Of a stretch of DNA of 64,000 bases, positions 55,700 through 64,000 are shown in pieces; within the stretch, counting starts at the first letter, position 1; the number at the start of each line of letters is the position of its first letter. The DNA is from Paracoccus endophyticus (GTDB lineage: Bacteria > Pseudomonadota > Alphaproteobacteria > Rhodobacterales > Rhodobacteraceae), in contig NZ_QLUV01000004.1 in assembly GCF_003286075.1 (NCBI RefSeq), positions 213,308 to 277,307 on the forward strand, read 5' to 3'. Position numbers and translations under genes: made by a program. The notes beneath the pieces are model-generated. The model was not told the DNA's origin. It searched no databases and worked only from the letters and a program-made list of their open reading frames with translations.

Positions 55700-57816
55700 C
55701 CATGAGTGAACGCACGCCCGTCAGCTATCTGCGCGAAGGCGCGGTGGCCTTCATCGAGATCGACAACCCGCCGGTCAACGCCCTGTCCGCCGCCGTGCGG
55801 CAGGGGCTGGCCGACGCCGTGGCCCGCCTGGCCGACGATCCCGACGCGCGGATCGCGGTGCTGTTCTGCGCCGGCCGCACCTTCATCGCCGGGGCCGACA
55901 TTTCCGAGTTCGGCAAGCCGCCGGTGCCGCCCTTCCTGCCCGACGTGATCGCCATGATCGAGGCATCCGAAAAGCCCGTGGTCGCGGCGCTGCACGGCAC
56001 GGTCCTGGGCGGCGGGCTGGAGGTCGCCCTGGGCGCCCATCACAGGGTCGCCCTGCCTGGGACCCGGATGGGCTTGCCCGAAGTGACCCTGGGACTGCTG
56101 CCGGGGGCAGGGGGCACCCAGCGGCTGCCGCGCGCCATCGGGCTTGAGGCGGCGATCGACCTGATCACCTCGGGTCGTCAGATCGGCGCCGAGGAGGCCT
56201 TGACGCTCGGGCTGATCGACGCGCTGGCGAAAGACACCGACGCCCGCGCGGCCGGGGACGCCGCGGCGCGGCGCCTGCTGGCCGAAGGGCGCGGACCCCG
56301 CCGCCTGTCCGAGGCCGATGCGCCGACGGTCCCGTCGGCCGGGGTCGAGGCGCTGCGCTCGACGCTGGCGCGGTCCGCCCGCGGGCAGGTCGCGCCGCTG
56401 CGCGCGCTGGACACCATCGTCGAAGGTCTTGCCATGCCCTTTGCCGAAGGGATGGCGCATGAGCGGCGTGCCTTCATGGACCTGATGCAGACGCCCGAAC
56501 GGGCCGGGCTGGTCCACGCCTTCTTTGCCGAACGCCGCGCCGCCCAGCAGGACGATCTGACGGGCGTCAGCCCCCGCAGGGTGGATCGCATCGGCATCAT
56601 CGGCGGCGGCACGATGGGGCAGGGCATCGCAGCCGCCGCCCTGACGGCGGGCCTGGACGTGACACTGGTCGAACGCGACGATGCGGCGGCCGACAAGGCG
56701 GCCGCAGGCATCGGCAGGATGCTGGAGGGCGCGGTCAAGCGCGGCAAGCTGGCTGCGGACGCGCGCGAGCGGATGCTGGGGCAATCCTTCCGCGCCGTCG
56801 CGTCCTACGACACGCTGGCCGACGCCGACCTGGTGATCGAGGCGGTGTTCGAGAATCTCGAAGCCAAGCAGGAGGTGTTCCGCACCCTTGGCCGCGTCTG
56901 CCGGCCCGGCGCGGTGCTGGCGACGAACACGTCCTATCTGGACGTGAACCTGATCGCCGAGGCGAGCGGGCGGCCGCAGGACGTGATCGGGCTGCATTTC
57001 TTCTCGCCGGCGAATGTCATGCGGCTGCTGGAAATCGTCGTGGCGGACCGGACCGCGCCCGATGTCGTGGCGACCGCCTTTGCGCTCGCCCGGCGGATGA
57101 ACAAGATCGGCGTGCGCTCGGGCGTCTGCGACGGGTTCATCGGCAACCGGATGATGCTGGCCTATCGCACGGCCGCCGACCACATGGTGCTGGACGGCGC
57201 CTCGCCGTATGAGATCGACCAGGCGATCGTCGCCCTGGGGTTCCCGATGGGCCCCTATCAGGTGGGCGACCTGGCCGGGCTGGACATCGGCCACGCCACC
57301 CGCCAGCGCAAGGCGCCCACCCGCGAGCCGCGCGAACGGGTCCCGGTCTTCGCCGACCGCCTGGTCGAGGCCGGGCGCCTCGGCCGCAAGACGGGGCGGG
57401 GCTATTACATCTATGACGACCAGACCCCGCAGGGCCGCCCGGACCCCGAGATGGCCGGGGCACTGGACGGCCTCCGCAGCGAACTGGGGATTGCGCCGCG
57501 CCGCTTCGCGCCTGAGGACATCCAGGCCCGTTACATGGCGGCGATGGTCAACGAGGGGGCGAAGATCCTCGACGAGGGCATCGCCGCGCGCGCGTCCGAC
57601 ATCGATGTCGTGCTGCTGCACGGCTATGGCTTTCCCCGGTGGAAGGGCGGGCCGATGCATTGGGCCGACGCGCAGGGGCTGGATCGCATCGCGGCCGACA
57701 TCGCCCGCTTTGCCCAGGACGACCCGTATTTCTGGCAGGTTTCGCCCCTGTTGGCCCGCCTTGCGGCCAAGGGCGGGACGCTGGCCGACGTGAACACCGG
57801 AAAGGATGCGACATGA
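55696..57816 (+). CDS. Enoyl-CoA hydratase / 3-hydroxyacyl-CoA dehydrogenase (FadB/PimF-like)
   Basis: Bifunctional beta-oxidation enzyme, hydrating enoyl-CoA and oxidising 3-hydroxyacyl-CoA with NAD+. It has 706 residues. An N-terminal crotonase domain (residues 10-190) has FIAGADISEF, the oxyanion HGTVLGGGLEVALGA and EVTLGLLPGAGGTQRLPR. The NAD domain starts near residue 300 with GIIGGGTMGQGI, then has LHFFSPANVM with the catalytic His, followed by two C-terminal 3HCDH domains (GVCDGFIGNRMM). The ATG at 55696 overlaps iclR; the one at 55702 is an alternative. In the pim operon the equivalent is PimF. Confidence 0.92.
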   Translation: MTMSERTPVSYLREGAVAFIEIDNPPVNALSAAVRQGLADAVARLADDPDARIAVLFCAGRTFIAGADISEFGKPPVPPFLPDVIAMIEASEKPVVAALHGTVLGGGLEVALGAHHRVALPGTRMGLPEVTLGLLPGAGGTQRLPRAIGLEAAIDLITSGRQIGAEEALTLGLIDALAKDTDARAAGDAAARRLLAEGRGPRRLSEADAPTVPSAGVEALRSTLARSARGQVAPLRALDTIVEGLAMPFAEGMAHERRAFMDLMQTPERAGLVHAFFAERRAAQQDDLTGVSPRRVDRIGIIGGGTMGQGIAAAALTAGLDVTLVERDDAAADKAAAGIGRMLEGAVKRGKLAADARERMLGQSFRAVASYDTLADADLVIEAVFENLEAKQEVFRTLGRVCRPGAVLATNTSYLDVNLIAEASGRPQDVIGLHFFSPANVMRLLEIVVADRTAPDVVATAFALARRMNKIGVRSGVCDGFIGNRMMLAYRTAADHMVLDGASPYEIDQAIVALGFPMGPYQVGDLAGLDIGHATRQRKAPTREPRERVPVFADRLVEAGRLGRKTGRGYYIYDDQTPQGRPDPEMAGALDGLRSELGIAPRRFAPEDIQARYMAAMVNEGAKILDEGIAARASDIDVVLLHGYGFPRWKGGPMHWADAQGLDRIAADIARFAQDDPYFWQVSPLLARLAAKGGTLADVNTGKDAT

Positions 57817-58988
57817 AGGACGCCGTTATCGTTTCGACCGCCCGCACGGGCATCGGCAAGGCCGGCCGGGGCAGCCTGAACCTGACCCACGGTGCGACCA
57901 TGGGGGGGCGTGTTGCGGCCGTCGCCGTCGAACGCGCGGGCATCGACCCAGGCCTGATCGAGGACAGCCTCTGGGGCTGCGGCTATCCCGAATATGTCAC
58001 CGGCGGAAACATCGCCCGGCAGATCGTCGTGCGCGCGGGCTTGCCCGTCAGCGTGGCGGGCACGACGGTCAACCGCTTCTGTGCCTCGGGCCTTCAGGCG
58101 CTGGCGATGGGGGCGCACATGGTCCAGCTGGAAGGCGCGCGGGCCGTGCTGACGGGGGGCCTGGAATCGATCAGCCTGGTCCAGCCCCCGCCCCGGCATT
58201 CGCGCGAGGCCTGGATCGAGGAGCACAAGCCCGACCTTTACCTGCCGATGATCGACACCGCCGACAACGTGGCCGCCCGTTATGGCGTCAGCCGCGAGGC
58301 GCAGGACGAATATGCCCTGCGCTCGCAGCAGCGCATCGCCATTGCCCAGCAGGCGGGGCTGTTCGCCGACGAGATCATCCCGATCGAGGTCACGCGGGCG
58401 GTGATCGAGAAGGCGACCGGCGAGGTCAGGCACGAGGATGTCACCTTCGACCAGGACGAATGCAACCGGCCGTCCACCACGCTGGAGGGGCTGGCCTCGC
58501 TAAAGCCGGTCAAGGGCGAGGACAGGTTCGTCACCGCCGGCAACGCCTCGCAGCTGTCCGACGGCGCGGCGGCCCTGGTCGTCATGGAGGGCGAGCTTGC
58601 CGCGCGCGAGGGCGTGACGCCGCTGGGCGCCTTCCGCGGCTTTGCCATCGCCGGATGCGAGCCCGACGAGATGGGCATCGGCCCGGTCTTCGCCGTGCCG
58701 CGCCTTCTGGAACGGGCGGGCCTGTCGGTCGAGGACATCGACCTGTGGGAGCTGAACGAGGCCTTCGCCAGCCAGGCGCTGTATTGCCGCGACCGGCTGG
58801 GCATCGACCCCGACAGGTTCAACGTCAACGGCGGCTCGATCGCCATCGGCCATCCCTTCGGCATGACCGGCGCGCGGACGGCGGGCCACATCCTGCTGGA
58901 AGGCCGCAGGCGCGGCGCGAAATGGGGCGTCGTCACCATGTGCATCGGCGGCGGCCAAGGCGCCGCCGGCCTGATCGAGATCTTCTGA
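57813..58988 (+). CDS. Acetyl-CoA acyltransferase (thiolase, PimB-like)
   Basis: Cleaves 3-oxoacyl-CoA to acetyl-CoA and shortened acyl-CoA. It has 391 residues; catalytic Cys90 is in NRFCASGLQALAMG, with NEAFASQA, GHPFGMTGAR and a second cysteine in MCIGGGQGAAG. The ATG at 57813 overlaps the preceding stop by an ATGA junction, giving the canonical MKDAVIVSTART start. The frame runs open further upstream but is a shadow there. Confidence 0.93.
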   Translation: MKDAVIVSTARTGIGKAGRGSLNLTHGATMGGRVAAVAVERAGIDPGLIEDSLWGCGYPEYVTGGNIARQIVVRAGLPVSVAGTTVNRFCASGLQALAMGAHMVQLEGARAVLTGGLESISLVQPPPRHSREAWIEEHKPDLYLPMIDTADNVAARYGVSREAQDEYALRSQQRIAIAQQAGLFADEIIPIEVTRAVIEKATGEVRHEDVTFDQDECNRPSTTLEGLASLKPVKGEDRFVTAGNASQLSDGAAALVVMEGELAAREGVTPLGAFRGFAIAGCEPDEMGIGPVFAVPRLLERAGLSVEDIDLWELNEAFASQALYCRDRLGIDPDRFNVNGGSIAIGHPFGMTGARTAGHILLEGRRRGAKWGVVTMCIGGGQGAAGLIEIF

Positions 58989-59000
58989 AGGGAACGCACC

Positions 59001-60197
59001 ATGGACATGAGCTTTTCGCCCGATGACGAGGCCTTCCGCGCCGAAGTCCGCCAGTTCCTCAGGGACCGCCTGCCTGCCCGCCTGTCCGAAAAGGTCCGGC
59101 TTCACCAGGAACTGACAAAGGCCGAGATTGAGGAATGGCATGCCGTCCTGAACGAAAGGGGATGGCTGGCCGGCAACTGGCCGCGCGCGTTCGGCGGCGC
59201 GGGCTGGACCGCGATCCAGCGCCATATCTTCGAGGAAGAGAGCGCGCTGGCGCACGCGCCGCGCATCCTGCCCTTCGGCATCGCCATGCTGGGGCCCGTG
59301 TTGCAGACCTTCGGCAGCAAGGAACAGCAGGAGAAGTTCCTGCCCCGCATCCTGAACGGCCAGGACTGGTGGTGCCAGGGCTATTCCGAACCGGGCGCGG
59401 GGTCGGACCTCGCCTCGGTCAAGACGACGGCGGTGCGGCAGGGCGATCATTACGTCGTCAACGGGCAGAAGACCTGGACGACGCTGGGCCAGCACGCGAA
59501 CTGGATCTTCTGCCTGGTGCGGACCGATCCCGCCGCCAAGGCGCAGGAAGGGATCAGCTTTCTGCTGATCGACATGACCAGCCCCGGCATTACCGTGCGG
59601 CCCATCGTCCTGCTGGACGGCAGCCCCGAGGTGAACGAGGTCTTCTTCGACGACGTGCGGGTGCCCGCCGAAAACCTGGTCGGCGAGGAGAACAAGGGCT
59701 GGACCTATGCCAAGTACCTGCTGACGCATGAACGCACCAACATCGCGGGCGTGGGCTTTGCCACCGCAGGCCTTGCGGCGCTGAAGCGGATCGCCCGCGG
59801 ACAGGTCGCCAACGGCCGGCCGCTGAGCGAGAACCCTCTGTTTGCCGCCCAGGTGGCGCGGGTGGAAATCGACCTGATGGCCATGTCCACGACCAACCTG
59901 CGGATGCTGGCGCAGGCCGCGGCAGGGCAGGTTCCGGGCGCCGAAAGCTCGATGCTGAAGCTGAAGGGCACCCAGATCCGGCAGGCGATCAACGACCTGA
60001 CCCGGCGCGCGGTCGGTCCCTGGGCGCTGGCCTTCCCGTCCGAGGCGCTGGAGGGGGCCAACGACGCCCTGCCGCCCGGCCCGCCCGAGGCAGCCGGCGC
60101 CACGCGCGCCTATCTGAACAACCGCAAGCTGTCGATCTATGGCGGCTCGAACGAAATCCAGCGGGGGATCATCGCGAAATCCCTGCTGGGCCTCTGA
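59001..60197 (+). CDS. Acyl-CoA dehydrogenase, PimC-like large subunit
   Basis: FAD enzyme forming trans-2-enoyl-CoA. It has 398 residues. Landmarks: GWLAGNWPRAFGGAGWTAIQ, WWCQGYSEPGAGSDLASVKT, QKTWTTLGQHANWIFCLVRT, NKGWTYAKYLLTHERTNIAG and YGGSNEIQRGIIAKSLL. I recall close similarity to the pimeloyl-CoA dehydrogenase large subunit PimC of Rhodopseudomonas palustris, and a small-subunit-like gene follows directly, as in pim operons. GGGAACG precedes the ATG. It needs an electron-transfer flavoprotein, not encoded here. Confidence 0.9.
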   Translation: MDMSFSPDDEAFRAEVRQFLRDRLPARLSEKVRLHQELTKAEIEEWHAVLNERGWLAGNWPRAFGGAGWTAIQRHIFEEESALAHAPRILPFGIAMLGPVLQTFGSKEQQEKFLPRILNGQDWWCQGYSEPGAGSDLASVKTTAVRQGDHYVVNGQKTWTTLGQHANWIFCLVRTDPAAKAQEGISFLLIDMTSPGITVRPIVLLDGSPEVNEVFFDDVRVPAENLVGEENKGWTYAKYLLTHERTNIAGVGFATAGLAALKRIARGQVANGRPLSENPLFAAQVARVEIDLMAMSTTNLRMLAQAAAGQVPGAESSMLKLKGTQIRQAINDLTRRAVGPWALAFPSEALEGANDALPPGPPEAAGATRAYLNNRKLSIYGGSNEIQRGIIAKSLLGL

Positions 60198-60211
60198 GAG
60201 GAGATCGCGCC

Positions 60212-61210
60212 ATGGATTTCGGCTTTACCGAGGAACAGACGATGCTGGGCGAAAGCCTGGCCCGCACGCTGCAGCGCGGCCCTGACCCGGTCGCCCTGTT
60301 CGATCTGGGCGCAGGGGCCGCCCTGATGACCGAAGAGGCCGGCGGCTTCGGCGGCACCGGGGCGGACATCCTGATGGTGTTCCGCACCTTGGGCCGGGCG
60401 GCGGCTGTCACGCCGCTGCTGGACAGCGTGGTTCTGGGCGCGGGCATCCTTGCCGCCGCGGGCGAGGCCGACCTGGCCGAAGCCGCGACCAGCGGCGAGG
60501 CACGGGTCGCGGTTGCGCTGGACGAACCGGGCCAGCGCTATGACGGCGTCGTCAGGACCAGCGCCGCCGGGGGCAGGCTGACCGGCGAGAAGTCGGTCGT
60601 GACAGGGGCCGAAGGCGCGACGCACCTGATCGTGCTTGCGGTGGACGGCCTGTATCTGGTCGAGGCACCGGCCGAGGGTATGTCCATGCGGGGCTATGCC
60701 CTGATGGATGGTGGCCGCGCGGCCGAGGTCACGCTGGCGGATGTGCCCGCCCGCCGGATCGGCGATGCCTCGCTGCTGGATCGGCCGCTTGCCGCCGCGA
60801 TCCTTGCCGTCTGCGCCGATGCGCTGGGGGTGATGGAGAAGGCGGTCGAGCTGACCACGGACTATCTCAGGACGCGCAAGCAGTTCGGCCGTCCGATCGG
60901 GTCGTTCCAGGCGATCCAGCACCGCATGGCCGACCTGCTGACCGAGGTCGAGCAGGCGCGTTCGGCCGTCTGGAACCTGGCCGGGCATCTGGACACCGCC
61001 GACCGCGACCGTCATGTGGCCGCCACGAAATCCCTTGTCGGCCGGGTCGGGCGGCAGGTGGCCGAGGAAACAATCCAGCTGCACGGCGGGATCGGCATGA
61101 CCGAGGAATACGAGCTTGCGCCGCTGGCCCGCCGCCTGCTGGCGGCCGACGCCCGCTTTGGCGACAGCGATCATCACCTGGAACGCTTCATTGCGGTCAA
61201 CGCCGCATGA
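60212..61210 (+). CDS. Acyl-CoA dehydrogenase, PimD-like small subunit, shortened
   Basis: Second acyl-CoA dehydrogenase subunit, presumed partner of the preceding one. It has 332 residues, against about 380 for the usual family, the deficit being in the N-terminal helical domain (MDFGFTEEQTMLGESLA then directly to EEAGGFGGTGADI). The central beta domain is present (GRLTGEKSVVTGAEGATHLI), as is the C-terminal helix domain (RTRKQFGRPIGSFQAIQHRM, QLHGGIGMTEEYEL). A GAGGAG site precedes the ATG. The stop overlaps the thioesterase start (ATGA). It may be a non-catalytic or substrate-specificity subunit. Confidence 0.85.
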   Translation: MDFGFTEEQTMLGESLARTLQRGPDPVALFDLGAGAALMTEEAGGFGGTGADILMVFRTLGRAAAVTPLLDSVVLGAGILAAAGEADLAEAATSGEARVAVALDEPGQRYDGVVRTSAAGGRLTGEKSVVTGAEGATHLIVLAVDGLYLVEAPAEGMSMRGYALMDGGRAAEVTLADVPARRIGDASLLDRPLAAAILAVCADALGVMEKAVELTTDYLRTRKQFGRPIGSFQAIQHRMADLLTEVEQARSAVWNLAGHLDTADRDRHVAATKSLVGRVGRQVAEETIQLHGGIGMTEEYELAPLARRLLAADARFGDSDHHLERFIAVNAA

Positions 61211-61641
61211 GCGACGCAAAGGGGATCATCGTGGCCGAGACCGGCGCGCAGCGCCTGATCGGCTATACGCTGGACGTGGGCCAGCCCGACCGCCGGGCGC
61301 GGTGCCGGCTTGAGGTGGACGACCGGCACACCAACCGCCATGGCGTGCTGCATGGCGGCATCGCCGCGATGCTGCTGGACAATGCCTGCGGGGCGACGGC
61401 CAGCCTGACGCTGGACGCCAGCGGCAGGCGGCCGTTCCTGACGGTCTCGCTGAACACCGACTTCGTGGGCGCCGGTCGCCACGGGGGCATCACCGCCACG
61501 GGGCGCGTGGTCGGCGGCGGCCGCAGCCTGCTGTTCGTGGCGGCCGAGCTGGTCCACGACGACGGCACGCTGATCGCGACGGCGACCGGGGTCTTCAAGC
61601 GCGTGTCCGGCGGGGCCACCGGCCGGACGGAGGACGCCTGA
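61207..61641 (+). CDS. PaaI-family hotdog thioesterase
   Basis: Hydrolyses an acyl-CoA, possibly rescuing CoA from dead-end intermediates. It has 144 residues. The active-site block NRHGVLHGGIAAMLLDNACG has the expected HGG and Asp; VSLNTDFVGAGRHGGITATG follows. It starts in an ATGA overlap and ends in a TGATG overlap with the hydratase gene. Confidence 0.87.
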   Translation: MSDAKGIIVAETGAQRLIGYTLDVGQPDRRARCRLEVDDRHTNRHGVLHGGIAAMLLDNACGATASLTLDASGRRPFLTVSLNTDFVGAGRHGGITATGRVVGGGRSLLFVAAELVHDDGTLIATATGVFKRVSGGATGRTEDA

Positions 61642-62477
61642 TGACCGTCGCACAGGCCGAAGCCCGGATCGAGGATCACGGCGATCACCTGCGGGTGACG
61701 CTGTCGAACCCCGGACGGCGCAATGCGCTGGCGCCCTCCATGTATGCGGCCCTGCGGGGCGCATTGGCGCGGGCGGCCGCCGACGACGCCCTGGGTGCGG
61801 TCGTGCTGACCGGCGCGGACGGCTATTTCTGCTCCGGGGGCGACCTGAATGCCCTGGCCACCCGTGCCGGGATGGGGCGGGACGAGCGCCGCGCCGTGAT
61901 CGAGGATCTGCACGCCACGATCAGGGCCATTCGCGCCTGCCCGCGCCCCGTCATCGCCGCCGTCGAGGGCGCCGCCGCCGGGGCCGGGCTGTCGATCGCG
62001 CTGGCCTGCGACGTGCTGGTCGCGGCCGAGGATGCGGCCTTCGCGGCGGCCTATGTCCGCGTCGGACTGGTGCCGGATGGCGGGCTGACGGCCTTGCTGG
62101 CGCGCAGGGTGCCCGAAACCCTTGCGGCACGCATGTGTCTGACGGGCGATCCCGTCGCGGCGCCCGTCCTGGCAGGCCTGGGGGTGGTGACGGATCTGGC
62201 CGCGCCGGGTCAGGCCATCGCGCGCGCCACTGAACTGGCCGCGCGTTTCGCGCAAGGTCCTGCCGCCGCGCAGGCCGCGATCAAGCGCCTGCTGGCGGAG
62301 GCGCGCGAGGGCCGCTTCGACGACCAACTCGACCGCGAAGGCGATGCCATGGCCGACGCCCTGGCGGGGGCAGAGGCCGCGGCGGGCCTGCGCGCGCGCT
62401 TGAACCGTGCCGCCCCGGACTTCGGGCGCCGCAGGCCGCCCCTGCAGGAACGGACCGGGAAAGAGGCTGACCAATGA
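61641..62477 (+). CDS. Enoyl-CoA hydratase/isomerase family protein
   Basis: Stand-alone crotonase of 278 residues: LSNPGRRNALAPSMYAALRG, TGADGYFCSGGDLNAL, VEGAAAGAGLSIALACDVLV and FAAAYVRVGLVPDGGLTALL. One of the two classical catalytic glutamates appears replaced (GLVPDGG has Asp), so it may isomerise, or hydrate differently, rather than act as a normal hydratase. It starts in a TGATG junction and ends in an ATGA junction. Confidence 0.85.
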   Translation: MTVAQAEARIEDHGDHLRVTLSNPGRRNALAPSMYAALRGALARAAADDALGAVVLTGADGYFCSGGDLNALATRAGMGRDERRAVIEDLHATIRAIRACPRPVIAAVEGAAAGAGLSIALACDVLVAAEDAAFAAAYVRVGLVPDGGLTALLARRVPETLAARMCLTGDPVAAPVLAGLGVVTDLAAPGQAIARATELAARFAQGPAAAQAAIKRLLAEAREGRFDDQLDREGDAMADALAGAEAAAGLRARLNRAAPDFGRRRPPLQERTGKEADQ

Positions 62478-64000
62478 CGATGACACGCATTCATCATCCG
62501 CTTGACGCCCAACGCGGCGTGCGCCCCCATGCACCCGCGTTGCGGGACCACGACGGGCAGCGGATCACCTTCGCGGAACTGGGCGGCATCGTCGAGGACC
62601 TGGCGGCCGACCTGGCGGCCCGCGGCCTGAAGGCGGGCGACCGGCTGCTGATCCTGGCGGAAAACTGCGCCGCGCTGATCGGGATGATCATGGCCGCCTC
62701 GCGGCTGGACGCGATCGCCGTTCCCGTCAACGCCCGGATGACCGAACATGAACTGCATCGCATCGCCGGGCACGCCGACCCGCGGCTGACGGTCTATCTG
62801 ACCAATGTGTCGCCGCAGGCGCGCACCCATGCCGACATCGCCGAGGCCGGCCCCTGGGACACCGCGCTCGGCAGGCTGGCGATCGCGGGGCCTTTCGCCT
62901 CGCCGGTGCCCGAGCGGCTGTCGCCCGATGCAGGGCAGGCGGCGCTGATCCTTTACACCACCGGGTCCACGGGCACCCCCAAGGGGGTGATGCTCAGCCA
63001 TGCCAATCTGCTGTTTGGCGGGCAGACATCGGCCCGGATGCGCGGGATGACGCCCGAGGACCTGATCCTGGGCGTGCTGCCGATGACCCATGTGTTCGGC
63101 CTCACCTCGATGATGATCGCGGGCATGGTGGCGGGGGCAGAGCTGTGGCTGTTCCCCCGGTTCACGCCCGCCGCCGTGGTGGACGCGTTGCAGGCAGGCG
63201 TCAGCGTCCTGCCCGCCGTGCCGCAGATGCACGCGCTCATCATGGAGGAGGCCGCGGCGCGCGGCATCGCTCGCCTGCCGGCCGGCCGGCTGCGCTATGT
63301 GTCCTCGGGCGCGGCGCCCCTTGACCCCGACTGGAAGCGCCGGGCCGAGGCCTTCTACGGCGTCGCGCTGCAGAACGGATACGGCCTGACCGAGACGACG
63401 GCGGGCGCCACCCTGACCACCAACCCGCCGGGCGTGCCGGATGTCAGCGTCGGTCCGGCCCTTCCGGGGGTCGAGCTGCGGCTGCGCCATGCGGGGCCGG
63501 ACGGCGTGGGCGAAATCCAGACGCGCGGCCCTCATGTGATGCTGGGCTATTTCCGCAATCCCGAGGCCACGGCCGCCGCATTCGACGACGAAGGCTTCCT
63601 GTGCACCGGCGACCTGGGCCGCATCGACGCGGCGGGCAACCTGCATATCGCCGGGCGCGCGCGCGAACTGATCATCCGCGGCGGGTTCAACGTCTATCCC
63701 CCCGAGGTCGAGGCCGCGCTGAACGATCATCCCCGCGTGATCCAGAGCGCCGTGATCGGCCGAAAGACCGAAGGCGGCAACGAGGAAGTGCTGGCCTTCT
63801 GCCAGACGGATGATCCCGCCCTGGTGAGCGAACGCGACCTGCGCGAGCATGTGGCCGAGCGGCTGTCGCCCTACAAGCGACCCTCACGCATCATCGTGAC
63901 CACCGCCCTGCCGACCTCGCCGAACGGCAAGATTCTCAAGCAGAATCTGGTCGAAACCTTCCGCGATGCCCTTGATGACCTTGATGCCAAGGAGGCCCGC
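62474..64000 (+). CDS. AMP-dependent acyl-CoA synthetase, 3' end at or beyond window edge
   Basis: Activates a carboxylic acid to its CoA ester with ATP. 509 codons are open to the window end with no stop, close to the family's usual length, so only the tail is missing. Motifs: LILYTTGSTGTPKGVMLSH (P-loop), VLPMTHVFGL, VSSGAAPLDPDW, NGYGLTETTAGATLT, CTGDLGRIDAAGN, GRARELIIRGGFNVYPPEVE and the catalytic lysine in SPNGKILKQ. It would supply CoA esters to the oxidation genes before it. Confidence 0.92.
   Translation, partial: MTMTRIHHPLDAQRGVRPHAPALRDHDGQRITFAELGGIVEDLAADLAARGLKAGDRLLILAENCAALIGMIMAASRLDAIAVPVNARMTEHELHRIAGHADPRLTVYLTNVSPQARTHADIAEAGPWDTALGRLAIAGPFASPVPERLSPDAGQAALILYTTGSTGTPKGVMLSHANLLFGGQTSARMRGMTPEDLILGVLPMTHVFGLTSMMIAGMVAGAELWLFPRFTPAAVVDALQAGVSVLPAVPQMHALIMEEAAARGIARLPAGRLRYVSSGAAPLDPDWKRRAEAFYGVALQNGYGLTETTAGATLTTNPPGVPDVSVGPALPGVELRLRHAGPDGVGEIQTRGPHVMLGYFRNPEATAAAFDDEGFLCTGDLGRIDAAGNLHIAGRARELIIRGGFNVYPPEVEAALNDHPRVIQSAVIGRKTEGGNEEVLAFCQTDDPALVSERDLREHVAERLSPYKRPSRIIVTTALPTSPNGKILKQNLVETFRDALDDLDAKEAR

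Overview
The window is GC-rich, densely packed chromosomal DNA of an alphaproteobacterium, most likely Paracoccus or a close Rhodobacteraceae relative. The strongest argument is the 14-subunit complex I (nuo/nqo) operon. Its subunit genes are interleaved with small accessory genes and followed by a biotin ligase gene, an arrangement I recall from Paracoccus denitrificans. DUF5333- and DUF5337-type proteins and alphaproteobacterial direct-repeat LexA boxes agree with this. No rRNA, tRNA or CRISPR array was seen.

Layout. 1-4.5 kb: a peptide-type ABC uptake locus (a truncated binding protein divergent from a fused double ATPase, then an M20 amidohydrolase). 4.6-9.1 kb: leftward housekeeping genes (lpdA, DUF924, an MFS transporter, queA). 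9.2-11.9 kb: a two-gene DNA-repair cassette, a radical SAM protein followed by a DUF4130-UdgX fusion, with a perfect LexA-type box inside its promoter. 11.9-24 kb: gph, glmU-glmS, a PAP2 phosphatase, a lipoprotein, moaA, a secreted 5'-nucleotidase-type enzyme, uvrA (also with a LexA box) and an SDR. 24-46.3 kb: nuoA to nuoN with at least nine accessory reading frames, then birA, coaX and RNase J. 46.4-48.7 kb: a gene-poor stretch with remnants of an IS481-type transposase, probably a cold-shock gene, and a gene-transfer-agent/phage tail gene. 48.7-51.6 kb: DUF427, a CIA30-like secreted protein and an unassigned permease. 51.8-64 kb: a catabolic operon made of a TRAP transporter, an IclR regulator, a FadB-like enzyme, a thiolase, a large/small acyl-CoA dehydrogenase pair, a thioesterase, an enoyl-CoA hydratase and a CoA ligase cut by the window end. 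It resembles the pim dicarboxylate-degradation operon of Rhodopseudomonas palustris.

How the parts work together. The catabolic operon would import an organic (di)acid, activate it to a CoA thioester and beta-oxidise it. The NADH produced would feed complex I, encoded in the same window. Many junctions are ATGA or TGATG overlaps, so translational coupling is widespread. The most interesting unit is the SOS-box-controlled radical SAM/UdgX cassette. Next are the accessory genes inside the nuo operon and the remnant region at 46.4-48.7 kb.
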